Positions 1 through 10,369 of a stretch of DNA of 64,000 nucleotides are shown piece by piece. How positions within the stretch are numbered: position 1 is the first letter of the stretch; every line of letters starts with the position of its first letter. The notes under the pieces are model-generated. The model was not told the DNA's origin and ran no database searches. It saw only the letters and a program-made list of their open reading frames with translations. The stretch covers positions 99,880-163,879 of the forward strand of contig NMRB01001181.1 in NCBI GenBank assembly GCA_002633025.1, given 5' to 3'. Source of the DNA: Notospermus geniculatus. Lineage: Eukaryota; Nemertea; Pilidiophora; Heteronemertea; Lineidae. Both the position numbers and the translations under genes were made by a program.

Positions 1-240
1 AAGGTCTACCTCCTGTATGATTGAAGATTTGGAGATAGAGTACCGCTACCGGAACCTAGTTAAATTATTGCCAGGTTGAGGTAAATTCTATTATTTCAGG
101 AATATGTAGGTTCATGTAGACCCTACTTGTACCACTCTACTGTACCGGTACCTCATTATACATCATCATAAAAAAACACTCGGCCCTTCAATCAAAAATG
201 GCTATGTGTCACCAAATGCTACATTACCGTACCACAAGCG
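1..240. repeat. Dispersed repeat, copy 1 (second copy 12411-12560 and 13142-13208)
   Basis: The first 155 bases match 12411-12560 closely, and bases 141-230 match 13142-13208. The two copies differ by small indels built from palindromic octamers: copy 1 has TACCGGTA at 143-150 where the other has a plain TA before the same downstream CCTCAT. Copy 2 has TAGGCCTA where copy 1 has TA. No coding potential is visible. The family is not recognised. Confidence 0.75.
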
Positions 241-369
241 GCGCCACTCTGTCTCCTGTTCCTCCTCCATTAAGTATTGGGGAAAAATCTGGCATGAAGA
301 GGCCCAGGAGACCAAGGGCGCCCTCTAACCCACGGGTGCGGGGGGGGGGGGGTCGAAACAAAACCAGCN

Positions 370-566
370 CCCGAGCTCACGAATTTGTGAGCGCGTGGTG
401 TGTTTTTAGATACGTGTTGTGTTTTTTAGATACGACGTTTGGTTACTCACTGATAGCTCTACAGGCGCCTGTGGTATAGGGTAGTGTCACCGTGTATTAA
501 CAGACGGCGCTACAACTCAGACAACTTGTGCCCGCCGGGCAATATTTTTCGCATGTCTCCCTTTAA
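370..566. mobile_element. Truncated TTAA-flanked MITE (half copy)
   Basis: This is the right half of the complete element at 4901-5270. It starts near an N (369), includes the central GAGCTCACGAATTTGTGAGC-like hairpin and ends in GCATGTCTCCCT followed by TTAA (563-566). The left half is missing or lost at the N, beside a run of G (about 339-352) that may be an assembly weak point. Confidence 0.75.
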
Positions 567-1057
567 CTCATATGAATCTGACCCCTATACTTGACCCCGC
601 CTCCGAGCCAATCAGAACTCGTGAAACAAATCGCCGCTCGGCACTATCTCTTCTCTTCCCACACACATTTGTAACACGGATTTTGATTGGTACGTCGATT
701 AGCCCTCGCACACCGATGATTGGCTGAGGTTCTGGGCTCCTCAGAAGCGGGAAATGTGATGGATTCAAAATAGGCTAGATGGGCGTCAGGCCAGATAGAC
801 TGGTGAGAATCAGATGGATGGCATAACGTAGGCCTACTACTAGCATGTCATCAGATCATAATGATACCCACTCCTTACGGCAAACCGTAGTTCGTCCAGC
901 TCCTATCTATAGGGTTATCGATTTCAATTTGGACACAAAAGTTCCGCGCGGAATATTCATGAGGAGGCACAGGTGATACACGTCACAGTAATCTGATTTT
1001 ATCCAAGATGGCGGATAAACTTCGAGTAAAATAACAACTGAATGTTCGCAATGTTGT
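567..1057. other. Non-coding stretch, no feature recognised
   Basis: I see no splice-bounded coding exon and no terminal inverted repeats here. The open frames are short and lack protein-like composition. Confidence 0.5.
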
Positions 1058-1463
1058 TTAAAGCCCAACAGTATGCATTAGGTGACTCTTTCTCCCTCCT
1101 CACCTTGATAAGACTGGTCTCCTGTCCAACCTATATATAGCCAGTGGTAACAGCGAAGCTGGACTGATACCATGTCGAAACAAAAATGGCCGCCATACCT
1201 TCATCACTTGAAAAATTCAAGGAGCTGCTATAGCATGACTAACCCTTCATCAGGTAGGGTAACATGCTTCAACGCATTCTTTTATGTGTAGCAACACTCC
1301 CAATACCTAATTGATAACTTAGATCATTAAAATAGATAGATTTGAACAGTCTTGTCGAGCATGCATATACGACGTTGCCTATTAAAGGTCAAACGTTACT
1401 TCGGCCGTCGCGAGTCGCGAGATACAAGACCTACCGCATACTGTCACGACTGTTGGGCTTTAA
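1058..1463. mobile_element. Possible degenerate TIR element
   Basis: AAAGCCCAACAGT near the left end is matched in inverse by ACTGTTGGGCTTTA near the right end, about 400 bp apart. GCATTA/GTGAC motifs next to each end are also partly inverted. The interior has no coding potential. The short and imperfect arms make this a weak call. Confidence 0.4.
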
Positions 1464-1893
1464 GGTGGCGGGGGAGATAGTGAACGCATCCAATTGAGGT
1501 CCGTTTTGAAATTGAACTGCACGAATGTGTTACGACCGAAGTTTATTTTGCCAACGAAATATGTGAGTTTATGGATTGTTTCAGATCTCCGAATTGAAAA
1601 ACTGCACAATAATTGGCTGATTATGTAACTTTATTCATGAACAATGGCAAGTCCCAGATGAGGTTTTCAGAGGCGATGACGGGTACAGCCGGCTCCAAAT
1701 GACCGGATTTTAGGTAGTGATGGATGCAGCATGGCGAGTTCTATGGTCGTTCGAGGCCCGATTTTTCAAAATTGAAATAACTAATTAGCAATTGCTTAAT
1801 TAGTGGTCTGAAAAGGGTCAAAACAGAAAACTGAATAATTTTGGGTGTTTTCGTCTGAAATTCAAAAATCGGGGCTGGAACGGCCTTAGAAGA

Positions 1894-2387
1894 NNNNNNN
1901 NNNNNNNNNNNNNNNNNNNNNNNNNNNNNNNNNNNNNNNNNNNNNNNNNNNNNNNNNNNNNNNNNNNNNNNNNNNNNNNNNNNNNNNNNNNNNNNNNNNN
2001 NNNNNNNNNNNNNNNNNNNNNNNNNNNNNNNNNNNNNNNNNNNNNNNNNNNNNNNNNNNNNNNNNNNNNNNNNNNNNNNNNNNNNNNNNNNNNNNNNNNN
2101 NNNNNNNNNNNNNNNNNNNNNNNNNNNNNNNNNNNNNNNNNNNNNNNNNNNNNNNNNNNNNNNNNNNNNNNNNNNNNNNNNNNNNNNNNNNNNNNNNNNN
2201 NNNNNNNNNNNNNNNNNNNNNNNNNNNNNNNNNNNNNNNNNNNNNNNNNNNNNNNNNNNNNNNNNNNNNNNNNNNNNNNNNNNNNNNNNNNNNNNNNNNN
2301 NNNNNNNNNNNNNNNNNNNNNNNNNNNNNNNNNNNNNNNNNNNNNNNNNNNNNNNNNNNNNNNNNNNNNNNNNNNNNNNNNNNNNNN
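1894..2387. other. Assembly gap (494 N)
   Basis: The bases are all N. Any open frame crossing this stretch is an artefact. The flanks (to about 2720) show no recognisable gene. Confidence 0.99.
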
Positions 2388-3170
2388 TTTTTTGTAAAAA
2401 GAATTTTAAAAAGTACGAGTAAGTGTTTCATTCAGATTAATTATTTTGACTCGTGCTGCCACCTATACTTAGACCAAGATTCCTGGTCTAAAAACCAAAG
2501 CTGATTCCAGGGGCTAGTGACGCGTCCGCCATATTGTCAGAAAGCGAACGACCCCCCTGGGAACGAGGTTGGGACGGCGTCGAATCTCTCAAGTGATGAA
2601 AAGGATGGTGGCCATTTTTTACTAGTGTGCCGCTGAGATCATGTGATTCAGTGTGGCCAATCAGAAGGCGTCCTAAAAAATAACCTCGAAATTTTTTCAA
2701 AAAATTGGACAAAAAACTCCAAGCCGATTAAATAATTCAGGTTTCTTTATTCGGGACATGCTTTGACCCCAAATGATTTGAATATGCATCAATAGTCAAT
2801 AGATTAAGTGAGAGGAAAAGGGCGAAAAATCGGTAACAAAATTGGACAATGCTATTGTGACGATTTTAGTGGTGAGAATGCCAGAAGACCAGGGGTGGCC
2901 GCATAGAAACTCGACAGCCTATCGGTGTTAAAATGCATGGAAAAATGTACAGCACTATCGGCAGACGGCCACCCCAGCTCACCAATTAAATAAGAAGATG
3001 CGTAGGGACTGAGAGAGGAAAGTCGAGTTTTCTATGACCACAGGACGTACATGTACATGTATTTGGATAGACGGCAGTACATGTAGTTTTAGTCGCGTCA
3101 TTTTTTCGCTGAGAGGCAATGACCAGGGACTCTGCCTTGTCGTCGTTTCCCTTCGGGTGGTAGGGAGTAA

Positions 3171-3465
3171 TAGCTCGTATGCTGAAGTATTTTATACCAT
3201 AAAGGAATCAAACATAAAGGTTCAACTGACAATAAATGTGGACAGTATCCCTTTAAACCTCAACAGATTTGCATTCTGACTCTTCCATATGATAGGCAAG
3301 ACCCTTCTGCATGTTTACTGCAAATTTTGTTGAATTCTGGCAAGTTGATCTTATGATACAGCAGGACTGAATTAATGAGAACCCCACGAACGACGAGAGC
3401 GCAGGGTCATCTGTGTTGTACATTTGAACAGGCGAACGTACATTTGCACATGGAACACTAATTGT
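3171..3465. repeat. Dispersed repeat, inverted relative to 22915-23205
   Basis: About 290 bases match, in reverse complement, the block at 22915-23205. Shared segments include the CATATGATAGGCAAGACC region, the CCACGAACGA region and the stretch around TGGACAGTATCCCTTTAAACC. Small indels separate the copies. No open frame is conserved between them, so it is treated as an unclassified dispersed repeat. Confidence 0.75.
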
Positions 3466-3721
3466 GCTGAAAATGGCTCTGTTATCCTCAGAAATGGAAT
3501 TCAAGGCATCAAGTTGACAGATTCGTGTACTATAACCATCATTAAAAAAAGTTGAAGCCCCTGCCTTTTTCGTAAAGCCAAAATTCAGGCAGTAAGAGAC
3601 ATCTGGTGGCAACACATGAAGTGTATCGCCCAGTTACTTCATCGTTCGCAGTTAAAACCTTTATATTTGAATCCTTTATGGCTATACTATGTTTTAAGTG
3701 TTTTCTGCGTCATTCATGCAG

Positions 3722-3885
3722 GCATGGCATCGACATACAGAGAGAGATGGCGGCAGCCGAAGCTCCACCGCCGCAGCCCAAGGAAGAACACCTTAAGTGG
3801 GAAGGAACGGGTGCAGAAAATAAGCAGCTTCAATCTAGATCATTTAGGATGTTAGAGCTATGTGTCGCCGAATCTGAAAGCGGAG
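3722..3885 (+). CDS. Unidentified small gene, first coding exon (ATG at 3747)
   Basis: A pyrimidine-rich acceptor (...CATTCATGCAG) opens the exon and GTAAGT follows 3885. The ATG at 3747 has a strong context (G at -3, GCG after it) and starts MAAAEAPPPQPKEEHLKWEG, a typical start. It ends in phase 1 and joins exactly in frame to 5389-5483, giving 77 codons. The acceptor means an upstream exon, either 5' UTR or coding: the frame is open upstream of the ATG within the exon. The peptide is proline/glutamate rich. QSRSFRMLE with a following acidic and GGEPP stretch loosely recalls the linker of PDZ-LIM (ALP/Enigma) proteins, but that is a guess and no PDZ or LIM domain is present. Function unknown. 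Confidence 0.55.
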
Positions 3886-4264
3886 GTAAGTCATTTCCTT
3901 TTACCCTGTATTGTACTGACATCAGTCACACAAAATATCACTCATGGGTCCATGATGTTTTAGACATGCAAATATACGGGTATTATCCATCTATTGTAAA
4001 AGTTCAGCACTAAATATTGAACGGTTTTGACACGACGAAAAAATCAAAATTATTTGTCCAAAAATTTGATGCCGGAGTGAAGTAAATGTCATGTGAGGAT
4101 CACATCGAAATTGAACACTTCATATCTTTCATACCGTTTGTATCTCCATTATTTGTGACCCTTTGCATAACATAAAACTGTTGGGGTTCGGAGATTGTTT
4201 GGACTACTCGCAGGGTACTGATGGACGCTTCGTTTAAACATGGGCCATTGAACCATCTTTTTTG

Positions 4265-4380
4265 AAGATGGGGATTTGGCCTAGTGGTTTAAGGCGTGCT
4301 GCCCCTTAGTGCTGGCGATTGATGCCTTATGCGAGGGTCCGTGGGTTCGATTCTGGTAGGAAGCAATGTCTTTCACCTTA
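4265..4380 (+). repeat. tRNA-derived SINE head (A box and B box)
   Basis: An A-box-like TGGCCTAGTGG and a B-box-like GGTTCGATTC lie about 60 bases apart, the internal pol III promoter layout of a tRNA with a long variable arm. It cannot be folded into a convincing modern tRNA, so I read it as a tRNA-derived SINE or tRNA pseudogene. The body downstream is not recognised. Confidence 0.55.
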
Positions 4381-4900
4381 GAAACCCGATTTCTATTTCA
4401 TATTCTTATTTCATACCATCTGACAGAATTTTCTCAAATTTCACCCGCATTATCTGCAGGCCTTTCTGCGTCCATGGTACAAATTTCCCGTTCATACCAC
4501 GAACGGCTAGTCTGCCACAGCGAAAATTGAATCTGGTACTGAAAATTGCACTGTGCCTGCACCTACAGGTGTGGGTATTGGAGTTTTCGCTACCTGATCC
4601 TTTTTTTGCTCTAGCACACTAACCCTTTAAAGTACAAAATTGAAATTTGCACAGTAAACAGAGAAAATCCCCTTCTTTACGCAGGTAAAATTTCAGAAAA
4701 CTTTTGGTGGTCAATGAAATAAGCGGTGTTTAATTTGGATGTGATACGTTTGGCACCTCCCGACATTTGTTTCAGTCCGGCATCAAATTTTTGACTCGTA
4801 ATTTTGATTCTTTCATCATGTCAAAACTGTTCGATATTTAGGGCTGAATTTTTTACCATAGATTGGTAATATCCATATATTTGCATGCCTAAAATATTAA

Positions 4901-5270
4901 AGGGAGACATGCAAAAATATAGCCCGGCGGGCACAAGTTGTCTGAGTTGTAGCGCCGTCTGTTAATACACGGTGACACTACGCTATATCACAGGCCCCTG
5001 TAGAGCTATTAGTGAGCTTAGAACACGTATCTAACCAAAAAACACTAGTTTGTAGAACACACCCCGAGCTCACGAATTTGTGAGCTCGTGGTGTGTTTTT
5101 AGATACGTGTTGTGTTTTTTAGATACGACGTTTGGTTAGAAAAGTGTTCTTAACTCACTGATAGCTCTACAGGCGCCTGTGATATAGCGTAGTGTCACCG
5201 TGTATTAACAGACGGCGCTACAACTCAGACAACTTGTGCCCGCCGGGCAATATTTTTCGCATGTCTCCCT
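4901..5270. mobile_element. Complete TTAA-flanked MITE, about 370 bp
   Basis: Flanked by TTAA at 4897-4900 and 5271-5274. The ends are long inverted repeats beginning AGGGAGACATGC, continuing through CCCGGCGGGC and the GCGCCGTCTGTTAATACACG region and converging on a central hairpin near 5080. TTAA target duplications are the mark of piggyBac-type transposition, so this is probably a non-autonomous piggyBac-like element. The truncated relative is at 370-562. Confidence 0.85.
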
Positions 5271-5388
5271 TTAAGAGTGCAGCTTGCATAGTGTTAAATT
5301 TATTGGAAAATCCTTAGGGGGTCATTTTTTGGGGCCACCCGATATAATATGACTTATATTTTTCCTCTGCTTATTTGCTGATTTGCAG

Positions 5389-5483
5389 GTGAGCCTCCAC
5401 CGACAAACGTCGGCGGTAATCTTGATGCGAAACGCCAGCAACAACAAGAGAAATATGCTGATGAAATGGCGACGTCATACTAA
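5389..5483 (+). CDS. Unidentified small gene, last coding exon
   Basis: The acceptor is TTTGCAG at 5388. The split codon from 3885 is completed as Gly. The frame reads GEPPPTNVGGNLDAKRQQQQ, then EKYADEMATSY and stops with TAA at 5481-5483. The glutamine-rich basic/acidic tail looks like a short charged helix. Exact phase agreement with the upstream exon, on a sensible peptide, is the evidence for this gene. No database family is recognised. Confidence 0.55.
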
Positions 5484-6023
5484 ACTATTCGTGGAATTGA
5501 GATTATGTAACGCCATTGTATATATCAAGGACGGAAAAGGAAAATGCGGATTATTTTCTCAAAAAATGACCTTGGTTACCTCATATTCCATGTACAACCT
5601 CCGTGTACAATCATTTGCAAAAGTTAATCACCACCCATAACTTGGAATGTGTTTGTAGTTGCGTCAGATTGCATTCATTTAGTCAGTGATTATCAAAGAC
5701 AATGGGAAGTTTTCTTTAAGCAGTAGTATTTGTGTAAAGATTTAGTGCTTATGATGTGCGATACATAATCCTCGCATGAAATGACGAACTCGGGTACAGT
5801 TACACATTTGCAAATGATTGGATAATGCCGTGCAAGGATGTGTTCCTCAAATACCGATAACGATTACACGTTATGATCATGTACATGCATGCAAGTACAA
5901 AAATACTGGACTGAAATCAACATAGACCGTGGCGAAGATGACCCCACAGCGGGGACTGGAGAGCACATCCCACACCATCAGTCGAAATTACGTGTATCAT
6001 TTTGGTCTACTTCGGTATTTATA

Positions 6024-6616
6024 GTGAGGTTTCGCAAATCCGACGAAACACGAAGTACGAAATACGAAATTCAACTTCACTTAAATACAGAACCTGATGT
6101 AGGCCTACATGTATTTCTGGAGATGGTTGCTACCACAAATGTCCCTGCTGCCAGTGCGTCTTTTAGCATATCATGTAAGACCGAGAGAGTTCTGGTGGGT
6201 CTTGAATTTTTAGCTCACTGGGGTGAGCTATTACAATGGTGATGCGTCCGTCGTCCGTCGTCGTCGTCGTCCGTTAGCAGGGCACGTTTCGTAACTGCTG
6301 GAGCTATTGATCTGAAACTTGGTACATATATACCCCTAGGTCAGATGACCTATGACACCAAGTTTCGGTCCGATTCGATTCTTGGCTTGGCCACCAGGTG
6401 GCGGAAACCAAAAACACAAAAAGTGCAATAACTCCTGAACTAATGACTAGATCATCTCCAAATTTTTATCAGAGGTGTAGCTAATAAGGATACATAACAT
6501 ATATAACGGGTTTTTGATTTGACCTACTTTTCAAGGTCACAGAGGNCCTGAAATACATACGTCATGGATGGAAATGAAGTCCAATTTCGTGTTTCGTCAG
6601 ATTTGCGAAACCTCAC
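6024..6616. mobile_element. TA-flanked GTGAGGTTTCGC-ended element with a nested repeat
   Basis: TA (6022-6023) then GTGAGGTTTCGCAAAT. The right end is ATTTGCGAAACCTCAC then TA (6617-6618). The relative at 37502-37890 shares the ends and interior. A second repeat, starting with AGCTCACTGGGGTGAGCT and CCGTCG units (6208-6545), is nested inside. TA duplications suggest Tc1/mariner-type mobilisation. Confidence 0.8.
6208..6545 (+). repeat. Dispersed AGCTCAC/GTCCGTCG repeat, copy 1
   Basis: It opens with an inverted AGCTCAC...GTGAGCT pair and a GTCCGTCGTC run, followed by text nearly identical to 46880-47200, such as GATCTGAAACTTGGTACATA. Related segments lie at 54600-54712 (inverted) and 58791-59030. 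It is inserted inside the element at 6024-6616. Similar repeats are widespread in marine invertebrate genomes. Confidence 0.75.
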
Positions 6617-7428
6617 TAACTCTACTGACGCATTTTTGAGGGGTCTAAGTTTGGCCCCTTGGTGCATACCGCCTCTAATTCAGAAAATCTGTTAATCCAC
6701 AGCCCGTTTAAGTTCAGTACCACGTCTCAAATTGGCGAAACTTTCTGGTGTGGTTAGCTTGTAACCCATTCGTAGTACACAACAAGAGATATACACCATT
6801 TCCTTACGTGAAATGACAACTAAACTGTTTTCCAAAGACCAGTATGTGAATGGGATACGGAGACCGAAGCTGTGCATGCACACATGTGCTCGCAGGTAAA
6901 ACATGTGTTACCGGTAGATATTTTTTCGGTGTTTTTTCTGCAGCGAATCTATCCTGTATCTCATTCATTTTTCCCGTAATGATAGACAAAGAAAATACTT
7001 AGCAATGGATCAACATTTGGATAATTATTGATCTTGATATAGTTGACTCTGTTTACCCTGAAGGCAGACTGTCGGCGTCGAAATTTTAGGACTCTCAAAC
7101 ACGTGAAAATAAGGTGTGTCAGTGCAAAATAAGGTTGTCAGTGCAAGTACCTGTATTTTGTACAATGGATGATACAAAATGCCGCTCTCGGTTCGTTTTG
7201 TTTTGAGTTGTAGTGTATATTTAGTTAAGTTTTATTTTCAACACAGAATGACACATTTTCTGACAAGTATTTGTAACTTTTATACAACAAGTTACTTTGC
7301 TTTCGAGCTGAACAAGTACAATGTGTGCTTCGAAAAATAAAGTACTTGTAAATAATGATTAAAACAATTTTGTGGGTTAATTACCTGTAATCTGTTGGCC
7401 ACGTTTTTGCCTAGCCAGTTGCACACAT

Positions 7429-7719
7429 TGGGCCGTATTCAAAAAGGGCGATCATCGCGCAATTAAGACTTAGACGCGTGTAACTTCATTGCACACACTT
7501 CCACCATGCACTTGACGAAGTTACACGCGTCTAAGTCTTAAGGCGGTGACATACTGGCGCGCACGCGACGCGTCGTGCAGGCGTTCCGCCAATCAGATTC
7601 TTCGGTAGGTGATTCGGTCCGTGTTACCGCCTCCTTGATTGGTTGAATCCGTCCCAACGCGTTGCTTAATACGCGCCAGTCTGTCACCGCCTTTAGACAC
7701 CCTTTTTGAATATGGCCCA
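7429..7719. mobile_element. Palindromic MITE containing a second inserted MITE
   Basis: The outer ends are TGGGCCGTATTCAAAAAGGG and its inverse ending near 7719. Inside is a hairpin formed by TTACACGCGTCTAAGTCTTA and its inverse. At the end of that hairpin a second inverted-repeat element (7542-7691) has inserted. Confidence 0.75.
7542..7691. mobile_element. Inner 150-bp TIR element
   Basis: The ends are GGCGGTGACATACTGGCGCG and CGCGCCAGTCTGTCACCGCC, almost perfect inverse copies. It has no coding potential and sits wholly inside the larger palindrome 7429-7719, so it arrived later. Confidence 0.8.
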
Positions 7720-8250
7720 TTGAATCTAATTCTTCCTGCAACCCACCAAGCCGTGTTTATAGCTCAGCGAGGGATGTGGATTGGCAACAGAAACAATGAC
7801 CTTTCGAACCTTACTACAGCAGTCTTTGCAACTCGAACTTGCATTCCAAGGACTAACGCTCCTTCACCACCTGAACAGAAATAGGGTAGGCCTCGTTCAC
7901 ACTGAAGGCGCGGTGCGATGCGATGCGAAATTTTTCTGTTTAAGCCTATAGCAGTACGCACTTGCGGACGCAATGCAGAAAGAAGTGGTATATGGGAAAC
8001 ATCCTCTTCCATTTCTCCATGGGATTTCCCGCGGTTGGGATTGGGTCACCACGTGCGAAGCTGTCATCCAGGGAATTTCCCGTGTCGCACACATTAACCA
8101 TATTTGGCAGTGGTGTGGAGCGCTCCTGGTGGCAAATGAGGAACTAATGACGATTGTATATGGAAAAATCATCTTCCACCGCCCCCGATTGCTCCTGCAG
8201 TATTTTTCCGCGTCGAATCGCCTGCCGCACTATAATGGTAGAAGATGACT
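7720..8250. other. Non-coding stretch, possibly a degenerate element
   Basis: Overlapping open frames on both strands at 7760-8250 reflect CG-rich sequence with few stops, not a gene. GGTGCGATGCGATGCG near 7910 and CGTCGAATCGCCTGCCGCAC near 8212 are weakly inverted, hinting at an old MITE of about 330 bp. Confidence 0.4.
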
Positions 8251-8253
8251 ATA

Positions 8254-8401
8254 GGGAGGTTTAGAAATCAATCGATAAACGTAAACGTTAACGACAACGT
8301 TATTTTTGTACCGAAAATGCAGTATAAAATTTGGTTAATATGTTGTATGAAAAATAACGTTGTCGTAAAGTTACGTTTATCGTTTGATTTCTAAACCTCC
8401 C
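8254..8401. mobile_element. 148-bp palindromic MITE with GGGAGGTTT ends
   Basis: GGGAGGTTTAGAAATCA at the left and its inverse TGATTTCTAAACCTCCC at the right, with further pairing of ATCGATAAACGTAA and an inner AACGACAACGTTATTTTT arm. The left flank is TA; on the right a TA follows one base later. Its ends resemble those of the 6024 and 37502 elements. Confidence 0.8.
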
Positions 8402-8794
8402 TTATAGCCAGTTTTTTACGTCAACATAGAATTACATAACAACTGTCACTGACAGTTGTGGAAAAACAGGACTGGACGGAATGGTCTTTGACATCGGGTC
8501 ATAGCCGCGATAGGCTGAAGGCCTAATACAGTGGATCCAACTGCTCTGGATGACTGCATGGAGGTTTGGGGCATTTTTCAGCAGGAGCAAGATATCACAG
8601 GGACGCCTATAGCTAGTGCGAAGTGGACAGCATGTCTCCACCAAATCGGCAAGTAACCACACCGCAACCTGAAGCAATTGAAGAGAATTTCAGTGGAGTG
8701 GAGAGGGTGTGGGCCTGAAAAACAGGCCGTTCTTTTCGGAAGGGACTGACATGACTGGCACGTAGGCCTACCTCTGCACTCGACGCTGTAATGC

Positions 8795-8940
8795 CCGCTG
8801 TACACGATCAAATTTTTCATCCAATTTTTGGAAATTCAGATTAGTTCCGGGCCTATGGGGGCTTCAATTATAAACCCACATGTTGGCCTTTATTGAGCAT
8901 ATTCAGAAAATTGGATGAAAAATTTGATCGTGTACAGCGG
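8795..8940. mobile_element. 146-bp palindromic MITE with a CCGCTGTACACG stem
   Basis: The left CGCTGTACACGATCAAATTT and the right AAATTTGATCGTGTACAGCG are exact inverse copies, and pairing continues into CATCCAATTTT. A single-strand hairpin would have a stem of more than 30 bp and a loop of about 75 bases. Confidence 0.85.
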
Positions 8941-9371
8941 ACATAGTAGGGAAACTACATGTACTAGTACATGTTAGGCCTATGGCCTACCGTAGGCTAT
9001 ACACAAACGGCGAGTGCGAAATCATCGGAATCACACTGTTAGGCCTATTTACATGTACATGTACTCATCAGGAAGGCAGTCGTCGTCTGAAAATTCAATC
9101 ACTAAAAACAACTTCCAGGAGATGAGATACGGAAGCTGTGAAAGTTGTTTTTAGCATTGAGATTTGCCGTCTAATGTGCGCCTAGCTTTAGGCTATCAGT
9201 GCAATTCATAGGTGGCGCCAGCAACTGACAGTCTACGGATGTTGGCTGGCTCTATGTTGAACGTTTGTGTATTTTACTTACAATACATGTCAAGAGTTAG
9301 ATCATCATGCCAATCAATTGACCAATCATCCAAAATACCTATGAGGAGGGCTGCCTTTACGGTCCCTTTAT

Positions 9372-10369
9372 GCGGATGTCAGGTCACACTGCGATTGCCT
9401 GCGCTACGACGGAACAGTCCGCATCAAGTGTCGCAAGCACGGTCAGGTCACAAAAACGAAAATGTGTACGATCATCGTGGAACAAGCAGCATCACTCGCG
9501 CAGGGAATCGTAACCGTGTTCAGGTCACCTGCGAATGGATTACGCCCGTCGGGATGACACAGAAGTTGAATAGGTTCAACTTGCGGATGTCAGGTCGGCC
9601 TTGCGATGGCACAGAACACGCGCAGGCTGACTTTTCTGGATCACTTTGCTTCTGAGGCACGACAGCGTGGAACAAATCACAGTCGCCGATTTGGTGCGAC
9701 ATGACTGCATTTGCGACTCACTTGCGACGAACGGGATCAGTCGCCGACCAAAAAGATCACAGATCGCAAAAGTTCAACATGTTGAACTTTTGCGCCACGA
9801 CGAATCATGATCCCGACGGGCGTAATCCAGTCGCAGTCGACCTGACTTGAGTTACGACGTCGTGCGATTATCCAAAACAATGAGCGAGCGGTCACGTGCC
9901 AGTAACTGACAAATCAGCGCGAGGTAAAAATGAAATGCGGTACCTACCGACAGCATGGAAGCTGCCATCTTGAACAAGTAACATGATCACAAGTCACATG
10001 ACTTTTATGACTTGACTGTGCTACGATCTAGTCGCAGGTGACCTGAACACGGTTACGATTCGCTGCGCGCAGATGCCGCCTGTTCCAGGATGATCGTACG
10101 CATTTTTCGTTTTTGTGACCTGACCGTGCTTGCGATCCAGCTGATGCCGACGACTGTTCCGTCGTGGCGCAGGCAATCGCAGTGTGACCTGACATCCGCA
10201 CGATCTTTTTGATCGGCGACTGTTCCCGCAAGTGAGTCGCAACTGCAGTCATGTCACACCAGATCGGCGACTGATTTGTTCCACGCTGTCGTGCCTCAGA
10301 CGCCAAGTGATCCGGAAGAGTCAGCGTGCGCCTGTTCTGTGCCATCGCAAGGTCGACCTGACATCCGCA
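9372..10369. mobile_element. Large CG-rich inverted repeat, about 1 kb
   Basis: The left arm (9372-9772) and right arm (10022-10369) are diverged inverse copies rich in GTCGCA/TGCGAC, GGTCACA and GCGGATGTCAGGTC. Within each arm the GCGGATGTCAGGTC motif recurs, so smaller elements may be nested. All open frames here are by-products of high CG content and lack of stops. The centre (9773-10021) contains a smaller AAAAGTTCAACATGTTGAAC hairpin. Confidence 0.75.

Larger units (their letters stand above)
3886..5388 (+). other. Intron of the small gene, carrying a SINE-like and a TTAA element
   Basis: It is bounded by GTAAGT at 3886 and by ...TTTGCTGATTTGCAG ending at 5388. It contains a tRNA-derived SINE-like segment (4265-4380) and a complete TTAA-flanked MITE (4901-5270). 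The rest shows no coding exon. Confidence 0.55.
5484..7341 (+). other. Presumed 3' UTR and downstream of the small gene, with a poly(A) signal candidate
   Basis: No further exon follows the stop. The first good AATAAA is at 7336-7341, followed by a T/G-rich stretch. If used, the 3' UTR is about 1.85 kb and contains the TA-flanked element at 6024-6616. An earlier, unrecognised cleavage site is equally possible. Confidence 0.35.

Noticed and set aside
1886-2431. 181-codon minus-strand frame
   Set aside because: Almost all of it is the N gap. The same applies to the frames at 44931-45431 and 45172-45417.
4272-4360. A functional tRNA gene
   Set aside because: A and B boxes are present but the acceptor stem does not pair and the spacing is off; a SINE head is the better reading. 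Same for 12571, 30596 and 61925-62000 (minus).
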